A DNA stretch of 5,902 nucleotides from Planctomycetaceae bacterium (lineage in GTDB: Bacteria; Planctomycetota; Planctomycetia; Pirellulales; Pirellulaceae), in assembly GCA_007124535.1 (NCBI GenBank), contig SLEY01000066.1, forward strand, positions 1 to 5,902. The letters run 5' to 3'. Positions 1 through 5,902 of this stretch are shown here, in pieces. Under the pieces are notes generated by a model. That model saw nothing but the letters and a program-made list of their open reading frames with translations. It ran no database searches and was not told where the DNA came from. Position 1 is the first letter of the stretch; every line of letters starts with the position of its first letter. Position numbers and translations under genes: made by a program.

Positions 1-1003
1 CCTCGCCGAAGAAGCGGCCTTCGGCGCTCTCGATGTGGTTGCCCAGGATCAGGTTGCGCTGGGCCGGTCCGCCGACGTTCTCCAGGGGATGCTCGGAAAT
101 CTGTACGGTGTTCCGGCGGAGCCGGCTGATCAGACGCGAGCCCGTCACCTGGGAATCCAGACCACCCTGGATAAACAGCGTGGTGCCGACACCACGCTCC
201 TTGTTCAACGTGCAATCGCGGACCTTGATGCCGCTGCTCCGGCGACTGATCTTGAGCGCGTTGCCCTGAGGATCGATGACGTGACAGCCCTGGACCAGGT
301 TGTCGTGAGCGTTGTTGAAGTAGATCCCGCAACCCGCGTCGCGCTGCGTGTCGTGAACGGTCGAATCGCGAACCACGCAGCGGCTGCTGTTGCCGAACGC
401 AATGCCCTTGCCGCCCGAATCCCAAACCTGCGCGCGTTCGATGACGACGTCCGTACTCCCGCTGATACGCACGGCGCCGGACTGGCTGGTTTCCTCGTGG
501 GTCTGCGTGCGTTCCAGCCGGGCGTCTTGAATCACGACACGCTCGCTTCCTTGCACCCATACGCCTTGCTCGCCGACCTCGGAGACGGAAAGGTCCGAGA
601 TGCGGATGTCGCAGACGTCGTCCAAACGCAAACCCTGCAGGCGGTTGCCGCCGCCGTCGATGCGTACACCGCGCAGCTCGCTGCCCTCCGAACCCGGGAC
701 CAAACTCAACACCGCGTCCGAACGTCCTCCGCTCCAGGCCGCGACCAGGACCGCGCCGCGTTCCATCACGATCTGAACCGATTGCTCCACGACGAGCGGA
801 CCGCGCAGCACGTATTCGCCGGGCGGAATCCGTACGGCGCCGCCGGCCTCGAGCGCTGCGATCAACGTTTCCACGTCCTCCACGACCCGCACCTCGCCGC
901 ACGCAACGGCTTCCGGCGCCCGCTGCAGGGCCGCGAGGGCGAATATCGCCAGCGCGATGCCGGCCTTTCGCGCAATGGAATCAGTCCCGGGCTTCCGATT
1001 CAT
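1..1003 (-). CDS. Exported right-handed parallel beta-helix protein, 5' part only (C-terminus beyond the window)
   Basis: The frame is open from an ATG at 1003 to the window edge, giving 334 residues and no stop, so the gene is partial. The N-terminus looks like a signal peptide: basic residues (R3, K4, R12, K13), a hydrophobic stretch at about 15-26, and a plausible cleavage site after AVA at 32-34. A Cys follows at 35, but the box before it (AVAC) is a poor lipobox. Residues about 57-88 have the usual opening of a pectate-lyase-like solenoid (RIPPGEYVL, then short hydrophobic strands). From about 110 to 325, rungs of roughly 22-25 residues repeat with the pattern GVxVxGSxxVVIxxxxV and Asn/Gly turns, for example at 147-165, 177-195, 200-217 and 227-243. 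This matches NosD/Beta_helix-type (PbH1) proteins, which often bind or cleave polysaccharides, but no catalytic residue can be assigned. AAGGGA lies 8 bases before the ATG. It starts 118 bases after the BatA-type gene, so co-transcription is uncertain. Confidence 0.85.
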   Translation of the reverse strand, partial: MNRKPGTDSIARKAGIALAIFALAALQRAPEAVACGEVRVVEDVETLIAALEAGGAVRIPPGEYVLRGPLVVEQSVQIVMERGAVLVAAWSGGRSDAVLSLVPGSEGSELRGVRIDGGGNRLQGLRLDDVCDIRISDLSVSEVGEQGVWVQGSERVVIQDARLERTQTHEETSQSGAVRISGSTDVVIERAQVWDSGGKGIAFGNSSRCVVRDSTVHDTQRDAGCGIYFNNAHDNLVQGCHVIDPQGNALKISRRSSGIKVRDCTLNKERGVGTTLFIQGGLDSQVTGSRLISRLRRNTVQISEHPLENVGGPAQRNLILGNHIESAEGRFFGE

Positions 1004-1042
1004 GGCATCATTCCCTTCATAAAAAACGCCGGATCGCGTGAC

Positions 1043-1058
1043 CGAGCCGGACGGCTCG
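1043..1058. repeat. Hairpin between the BatA-type gene and the beta-helix gene
   Basis: CGAGCC (1043-1048), loop GGAC, GGCTCG (1053-1058): a 6-bp stem in the 118-base gap. On the minus strand a run of six T lies at 1026-1021, but it is 16 bases past the stem, so it is a poor match to an intrinsic terminator. It may attenuate read-through into the beta-helix gene, or do nothing. Confidence 0.3.
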
Positions 1059-1121
1059 CTCGCATTGGTGTTGAAAGTTTGAAATCGTCGCACGCCCCCT
1101 CCGATTACGTTCCGCCGCCCT

Positions 1122-3476
1122 TCATTCCGCTGGCCGGTAAAAGCGATTGGCCAGCAGGTGTTCCAGTCCCAAGACCAGAGCGACCAGCAGGATCAGGATC
1201 GGATAGAATTCGCGACCTCGCCGCGCTTGGCCAACGCCCCACACGATCTCCTGCTGGTCCCGGGCGTAGTGGTAGCGATCGGGGCCGAGGATCGGATCCA
1301 GCGCCTCCCGATCCAGCCGTTCCAGGCAACTGGCCGTCTCGGGCAGGTTGACGCTGAACCCGCGCACGACCGGCCCGCCCCGATGGCCCTTCAGACGATA
1401 GGGTCCGGGCAACGAGGTAAACCGCACGGACACCTGATCGTCGACGGCCGTCACTTCCTGCAACTGCCCCAGCGGCGTGAACAACTGATATCGCTCGGGG
1501 CGCCGATCCCGGGCGTTGGGCAAGACGGCGGTCTCGCCCGCCAGGTAGTTCAACCGAACACCGCCCGCGTCCACCAGGTAGGCCAGCATCTCGTTGACCA
1601 GCACGAAATACGGCCAGGCATCGCTGCCCGTGGGCAGTTCGTTCCAGGAACTGCGACCCGCCGGGCGCAAGGGATCGGAAACCGGTGTGGTCATCGTCAG
1701 CACTCGCCCGCGATGGCCCGTCACCTCGACCAACGCCGCCTGATGGTTGCTGTAGGGCATCACCAGCCGCGCCGTATCGAGGATTTCGTCCAAACCCCAG
1801 TGCCGGTGGACGGGGAACTGGTCCCAAGGCACGGCCGTCGCCACATCGCGAAAGGCGGCCGTAACCGGATGACTGAGGTCCCGGAACGTGAGGAAGACAT
1901 CGCCGGCCGTCCGCCACGGGCGACTCAGGTCGCCACCCAGCAGTTGCCGGGCCGGTTCGCCCGAAAACGCGGAGGGCTCGGCATTGTGGCCCAGGAAGAT
2001 CCCCAGTCCGCCCCCGCGCTGGACATAGCCCAACAGCCGCTCCCAGTCGAGCGGGACCAACGGCGTCGGGTCCAGCAGACAGACGGCCGCATAATCGTCC
2101 AGCGACACGTTCGGCAGCTGGGCCTGCTCCATGACCGTGCACGCATATTGCGCCCGCCCCGTCTCCCGGAATTCAAAAGGCGCCACCGCCTCCGTGAAAA
2201 ATCGCGTGTTCACTCCCGGTGGCGCCAGCACCAGCACGGGCAGCGCCTCCTGGACCTCGACCGTGAAATAACGCCGGTCGTCGAACTCCAATCCGTCCTG
2301 CCCGGCAATCTCCAGCCAGCCCTGATGCGTGCCCAATTCGAGACCGCTCAAGCGGAAACGGAGCCCGCGCGACTCGCCCTCCTCCAACTCGACTATCCGT
2401 TGGTCACGCAGTTGCGCTTCGGGCACCCGCGTCCGCCCGTTTTCGATCAGCGGGAGTTCCGGATCCGGCTGCTCGACGTACAATTCGATGGTGGCCGATT
2501 CGCCGGCGCCCACCCGCGAGACGCTTCCCTCCAGCATCAGCTCGCTGCGCTGCGGCAACACCTCGGCCGACAACTGCAACTCGCCCAACGCCGTGTTCTG
2601 CGGCCGCTCGCTGCCCACATCCACCACGTACAACAACACGTCGTCGGCTTCGGCAAGCCGCGAGGCCAACCCTTCGGCGGGCTGCTCGGTCCACGCCCCG
2701 CGGGTCAGGTCGGTAAACGTGTAGATCTCGCGGCGAGGCTGCGAACTGGTCCGGACCAACTCCAACGCACGCGCCAACACCTGCGGCAGCGGGACCGGCG
2801 ACCACGTCGTCTCCAGCCGCTCGATCGAACGTGCCGCCGCACTGCGATCCGCGGCAAACGCCGCCGCCGCCGGCCGCGAATCCACCACCGCCACCTCGCT
2901 GCCCGACGGCAACTGGCCCAGCAACCACCCCGCGATCTCGGCCGCCTGCTCCAGCCGCGTCTGGTTCTGCCAGACATAGCGCATCCGCGGCGACGTGTCG
3001 AAAACCAGTACCGCCGCCACCGGCCCCCGCTGGCTGCCCAACCCCGTCTCCTCGACAGAAATCCTCGCCGCACGCACCGACCAGGCCAGCGAGACGCACA
3101 GCAGCACCACCGCCGCCAGCAAACCCCCGCGAACCAGCCCGCTGCGACCCTGCAACAGGGCCAGCAACGCCATCGCGCCGACGATCACCAGCATCCCGAA
3201 CTGTAAACCCAAGAACCCCCAGTCGCCCCACTGCGGGGAACGCACGCTGGGACGCGCCAACGCGACCGCCAGCAACGCGATCACCAGACAACGCAACAGC
3301 AACAGCAGCCAATGCCGCAACTGCAGCTGGCGGCGGTTCGACTCCTGCCGCTGCCGGACCAGTCGCAGCGCCGGAAAGACCAACGAGCGCGGCTGCTGGC
3401 GCAGCATCAGATGCAACACGATCGGGATCGCCAGCAGGGCCGCGCCCCATAACAACGAATAATTCAAAAATGCCAT
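1122..3476 (-). CDS. BatA-type membrane protein with degenerate VWA and glutamine-amidotransferase-like domains
   Basis: This is a 784-residue membrane protein. The N-terminus (about 1-78) is a clear BatA/aerotolerance-regulator N-terminal domain: MAFLNYSLLWGAALLAIPIV, an Arg-rich cytosolic loop (26-55), and a second helix ending in ALARPSV. Two further helices follow (about 86-108 and 117-135), and a last helix at about 757-775 leads into a short basic tail. The positive-inside rule puts residues 136-756 in the periplasm. Residues about 152-290 look like a von Willebrand A fold. Its MIDAS site is degraded: DTSPR at 160-164 replaces DxSxS, the usual central Thr is not evident near 225-235, and only D256 (TFTDL) looks conserved. 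Residues about 295-408 look like beta-sandwich. Residues about 412-636 resemble a class I glutamine amidotransferase fold, but GIFLG at 492-496 has Phe494 where the catalytic Cys would be. It is probably a scaffold or binding protein rather than an enzyme. It is the third gene of the MoxR operon. Family assignment is firm at the N-terminus and inferred elsewhere. Confidence 0.9.
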   Translation of the reverse strand: MAFLNYSLLWGAALLAIPIVLHLMLRQQPRSLVFPALRLVRQRQESNRRQLQLRHWLLLLLRCLVIALLAVALARPSVRSPQWGDWGFLGLQFGMLVIVGAMALLALLQGRSGLVRGGLLAAVVLLCVSLAWSVRAARISVEETGLGSQRGPVAAVLVFDTSPRMRYVWQNQTRLEQAAEIAGWLLGQLPSGSEVAVVDSRPAAAAFAADRSAAARSIERLETTWSPVPLPQVLARALELVRTSSQPRREIYTFTDLTRGAWTEQPAEGLASRLAEADDVLLYVVDVGSERPQNTALGELQLSAEVLPQRSELMLEGSVSRVGAGESATIELYVEQPDPELPLIENGRTRVPEAQLRDQRIVELEEGESRGLRFRLSGLELGTHQGWLEIAGQDGLEFDDRRYFTVEVQEALPVLVLAPPGVNTRFFTEAVAPFEFRETGRAQYACTVMEQAQLPNVSLDDYAAVCLLDPTPLVPLDWERLLGYVQRGGGLGIFLGHNAEPSAFSGEPARQLLGGDLSRPWRTAGDVFLTFRDLSHPVTAAFRDVATAVPWDQFPVHRHWGLDEILDTARLVMPYSNHQAALVEVTGHRGRVLTMTTPVSDPLRPAGRSSWNELPTGSDAWPYFVLVNEMLAYLVDAGGVRLNYLAGETAVLPNARDRRPERYQLFTPLGQLQEVTAVDDQVSVRFTSLPGPYRLKGHRGGPVVRGFSVNLPETASCLERLDREALDPILGPDRYHYARDQQEIVWGVGQARRGREFYPILILLVALVLGLEHLLANRFYRPAE

Positions 3477-3482
3477 CGGCGC

Positions 3483-3502
3483 AATTCGGCTCGAATTCCT
3501 CC
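3483..3502 (-). promoter_or_regulatory. Ribosome binding site with an intervening hairpin, before the BatA-type gene
   Basis: Read on the minus strand, GGAGG (3502-3498) is followed directly by AATTCG-AGC-CGAATT (3497-3483), a perfect 6-bp stem with a 3-base loop. Six bases (GCGCCG) then precede the ATG at 3476. In linear form the GGAGG is 21 bases from the start codon, too far for normal use. With the hairpin folded, the effective spacing is 6. Such looped-out spacing is known from phage T4 gene 38. The function here is inferred; the dyad itself is seen directly. Confidence 0.5.
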
Positions 3503-3539
3503 CCTCCCGCCCAAAAACCGACCCGCATCCCGGAACGAA

Positions 3540-4433
3540 TCAAAACCGGCTTCGGCGGTTCACCAGGTACTCCATCAACGCCTTATCGAAGGGCAACTGG
3601 GTGTCCAACTCCACAAAATCGATCCGGCTCTGAAAACACGCCTGGCGGAACTCCGCGCGAAACGCTTCCAAAGCCTCCACATACTCCCGCTGATAACTGG
3701 TCGCGTCCACTTGCAACCGCTCGCCTGTCTCCGGGTCCAGTAAATCCACCATCCCGTCAAACGGAAAACGCACCTCCGCCTCGTCCAGAATGTGAAATAC
3801 GATCACATCGTGCCCGCCATGCCGCAGCATGCGCAAAGCCTGAATCACCGGCTCCGGCTCCGTCAGCAGATCGGAGAACAACATCACCAGACTGCGATGC
3901 TTCAGCATGGCCGCAATCTGCCGCAGGCTGTGCCCCAGATCCGTGACCCCCGACGGCTTCAACCGCGCCAGCAGCGATAGCACCTGACCCAATTGCGTCC
4001 GGCGCGAACGCGGCGCCAAACTGTCCCGGACCCGCGAATCGAAGGTGATCAGACCCACCGGATCCTGCTGGGAGATCATCAGGTACCCCAGCGCCGCCGC
4101 CAGACAGATCGCATAATCGAATTTCGTCAACTCCTGGCGATACGTGTAGCCCATCGACTGGCTCAAATCCATCACCAGATACCCGGTAATGTTCGTCTCC
4201 GCCTCGAACCGCTTGACGTAATACTTGTCCGTCTTCGCATAGACCAGCCAGTCGATGTCCTTCGGATCGTCGCCCGGGGTGTAGCGCCGATGCTCGCTGA
4301 ACTCCACGGAAAACCCATGAAACGGACTGGCGTGCAGCCCCTGCAGGAAGCCTTGGGCCACGAACTGAGCCCGCAGATCCAGCCGCTTGATCTGATTGAT
4401 GACTTCCGGTTTCAAGTACTTTTCGACCGCCAT
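3540..4433 (-). CDS. DUF58 family protein with VWA-like fold and intact MIDAS
   Basis: This is a 297-residue protein with no membrane segment or signal peptide, so it should be cytosolic. The DUF58 signature is clear: FHGFSVEFSEHRRYTPGDD at about 38-56, then IDWLVYA (60-66) and VKRFEAE (73-79). A VWA-like domain follows with a full metal-ion-dependent adhesion site: DLSQS at 89-93 (D89, S91, S93), T164 in GVTDLG, and D188 in FSDLL. Proteins of this family are typically encoded beside MoxR ATPases and are thought to be their partners, by analogy with other MoxR/VWA pairs. The length fits the short, soluble DUF58 subgroup. The ATG at 4433 is chosen because the signature region begins soon after it. 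No good Shine-Dalgarno lies at the normal distance, and a second, out-of-frame ATG sits 10 bases upstream (4443). It is the middle gene of the operon, 68 bases after moxR and 63 bases before the BatA-type gene. Confidence 0.95.
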   Translation of the reverse strand: MAVEKYLKPEVINQIKRLDLRAQFVAQGFLQGLHASPFHGFSVEFSEHRRYTPGDDPKDIDWLVYAKTDKYYVKRFEAETNITGYLVMDLSQSMGYTYRQELTKFDYAICLAAALGYLMISQQDPVGLITFDSRVRDSLAPRSRRTQLGQVLSLLARLKPSGVTDLGHSLRQIAAMLKHRSLVMLFSDLLTEPEPVIQALRMLRHGGHDVIVFHILDEAEVRFPFDGMVDLLDPETGERLQVDATSYQREYVEALEAFRAEFRQACFQSRIDFVELDTQLPFDKALMEYLVNRRSRF

Positions 4434-4448
4434 CGCTCGCCATCGACC

Positions 4449-4472
4449 GGCGCCCGGCCCTTTCCCGGCGCC
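4449..4472. repeat. Small dyad between the MoxR and DUF58 genes
   Basis: GGCGCC occurs at 4449-4454 and 4467-4472 and can form a 6-bp stem with a 12-base loop. It lies between a purine run (GAGAGAGGGG on the minus strand, 4480-4471) and the DUF58 start. There is no T-run after it, so it is not a terminator. In this GC-rich sequence such a dyad could arise by chance. Confidence 0.3.
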
Positions 4473-4501
4473 CCTCTCTCAAAAACCCGGCCCGCCCCGC
4501 G

Positions 4502-5572
<1,071 letters not shown>

Positions 5573-5575
<3 letters not shown>

Positions 5576-5586
5576 ATGGGTACCTC
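5573..5586 (-). promoter_or_regulatory. Ribosome binding site and TTG start of the MoxR gene
   Basis: On the minus strand GAGG (5586-5583) is followed by TACCCAT and then TTG (5575-5573). The in-frame stop TGA at 5587-5585 rules out an earlier start in this frame. No ATG or GTG before the conserved VGQ motif offers a better start. An out-of-frame ATG at 5588 opens an eight-codon frame (stop included) that overlaps the TTG start; it has no Shine-Dalgarno of its own. Confidence 0.7.
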
Positions 5587-5646
5587 ATCGCGGTAACAAC
5601 AGCCAAATGTCCAGCGGTTCGCGAGAAATCCCGTCCCGCTGATCGA

Positions 5647-5675
5647 ATTCTAACCGTCCCCCGGCTTCCCAGCAA
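5647..5675 (-). promoter_or_regulatory. Sigma70-like promoter for the MoxR operon
   Basis: On the minus strand a TTGCTG box (5675-5670) and a TAGAAT box (5652-5647) are separated by exactly 17 bases. The -10 box matches TATAAT at five of six positions; the -35 box matches TTGACA at three of six. Transcription would start near 5640, giving a leader of about 65 bases before the TTG start. This is the best promoter-like pair I found in the region before moxR. Activity is inferred. Confidence 0.55.
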
Positions 5676-5798
5676 CGCGAGTCGTCTTGCCGCGAGCGAG
5701 CCAGAGAGTTGCTTATGAGCGAGAATGCTCCGAATAACAGGCCAGGAGAAGAAAACGCTGGGGGCACGGCGCGCCCCACCCGGCCGCTACCGCGTCCG

Positions 5799-5817
5799 AC
5801 CTCCCCGGAGGGGAGGT
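5799..5817. repeat. Left hairpin of the REP-like pair
   Basis: ACCTCCCC (5799-5806), loop GGA, GGGGAGGT (5810-5817): a perfect 8-bp stem. It abuts the conserved arm on its left side and has no T-run on either side, so it is not a standard terminator. Confidence 0.75.
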
Positions 5818-5835
5818 AAAGTCATGCGACTCTTC

Positions 5836-5857
5836 ACCCTCCCGCTTGCGGGAGGGT
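5836..5857. repeat. Right hairpin of the REP-like pair
   Basis: ACCCTCCCGC (5836-5845), TT, GCGGGAGGGT (5848-5857): a perfect 10-bp stem. It can also be read as a 9-bp stem closed by a G-CTTG-C loop, a tetraloop type known to be stable in RNA. It abuts the right-hand conserved arm. There is no following T-run. Confidence 0.75.
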
Positions 5858-5902
5858 CGGACGCGGTAGCGGCCGGGGAGGGTATTTACCAACAATAGCC
5901 CG

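Larger units (their letters stand above)
5779..5877. repeat. Paired REP-like element: 23-base inverted repeat enclosing hairpins
   Basis: The arms at 5779-5801 and 5855-5877 are perfect reverse complements (23 bases, beginning CCCGGCCGCTACCGCG on the plus strand). Inside lie two strong hairpins touching the arms (5799-5817 and 5836-5857) and a small 4-bp dyad (AGTC at 5820-5823, GACT at 5828-5831). If the outer stem is taken as 20 bp (5779-5798 with 5858-5877), the whole piece can fold as a junction with three hairpin arms. The layout, two units head to head that share a core but have different hairpins, resembles REP/BIME intergenic repeats. No transposase is visible in the window. The symmetry is seen directly; that it is dispersed in the genome is inference. 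Confidence 0.75.
5576..5902. other. Gene-free region upstream of the MoxR operon
   Basis: No convincing protein gene lies here. The region holds the leader and promoter of the operon (5576-5675), about 100 bases in which I see nothing definite (5676-5778), and the REP-like pair (5779-5877). Short open frames on the minus strand (5585-5779 and 5713-5895) have no family resemblance. The first spans the promoter and the second runs through both repeat arms. Confidence 0.6.

Noticed and set aside
35..1351. A 438-codon plus-strand open frame over the beta-helix gene
   Set aside because: The opposite strand gives a clear signal peptide and beta-helix repeats, while this frame gives low-complexity sequence and runs on into the BatA-type gene.
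1158..3206. A 682-codon open frame on the plus strand, antisense to the BatA-type gene
   Set aside because: It is rich in Arg, Gln, Pro and His, shows no domain, and mirrors the codon pattern of the real gene on the other strand. Long antisense frames are common in GC-rich genes.
2404..3543. A 379-codon minus-strand frame overlapping the BatA-type gene
   Set aside because: Its protein is an Ala/Gly/Arg-rich shadow without domains; the frame with BatA features is the real one.
2831..3946. A 371-codon plus-strand frame spanning two genes
   Set aside because: It is a Pro/Ala/Thr-rich product with no family resemblance, and it crosses a gene boundary on the other strand.
5585..5779. A 64-codon minus-strand open frame ending just before the MoxR start
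   Set aside because: It covers the predicted promoter and leader, its start lies upstream of the likely transcript start, and it resembles no known family.
5799..5857. The two GC-rich hairpins as a bidirectional transcription terminator
   Set aside because: Neither stem is followed by a T-run on either strand, and the conserved 23-base core beside each fits a repeat element better.
5779..5877. A CRISPR array or transposon ends
   Set aside because: There is only one inverted pair, with no direct repeat-spacer periodicity, no transposase and no visible target duplication.

Overview
The window looks like a piece of a GC-rich bacterial chromosome. A planctomycete (Pirellulales-like) source is my best guess. 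It rests on the high GC content, the gene style (a MoxR ATPase, a DUF58 protein and a long BatA-type membrane protein with a periplasmic amidotransferase-like region), weak or absent Shine-Dalgarno sites, and a secreted parallel beta-helix protein. This is inference; no phylogenetic marker is present. All convincing genes are on the minus strand, so they read from the right end of the window to the left.

Layout in transcription order (right to left). Positions 5576-5902 hold no gene. They contain a near-symmetrical inverted repeat (5779-5877) that looks like a pair of REP-type units, then a good sigma70-like promoter (5647-5675), then a short leader. The operon follows: a MoxR AAA+ ATPase (5575-4502, TTG start with a well-placed GAGG), a DUF58 protein with an intact metal-binding MIDAS motif (4433-3540), and a 784-residue membrane protein (3476-1122). 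The last has a BatA-type N-terminus, a degenerate von Willebrand A (VWA)-like domain, a cysteine-less glutamine-amidotransferase-like domain and a C-terminal membrane anchor. After a 118-base gap comes the 5' part of a fourth gene (1003 to beyond position 1), which encodes an exported right-handed parallel beta-helix protein cut by the window edge.

Working model: the MoxR ATPase acts with the cytosolic DUF58 protein, which carries the metal site, and with the membrane protein, whose large domain should lie in the periplasm. MoxR/VWA sets of this kind are regarded as chaperone-like or stress and envelope-maturation systems, but the substrate of this set cannot be read from the sequence. The beta-helix protein may be only a neighbour.

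The most interesting signals are (1) the paired repeat element, whose two units keep a shared 23-base core while their hairpins differ in sequence but both stay paired, and (2) a perfect 15-base hairpin lying exactly between a GGAGG and the ATG of the BatA-type gene, which would reduce a spacing of 21 to an effective 6 bases.
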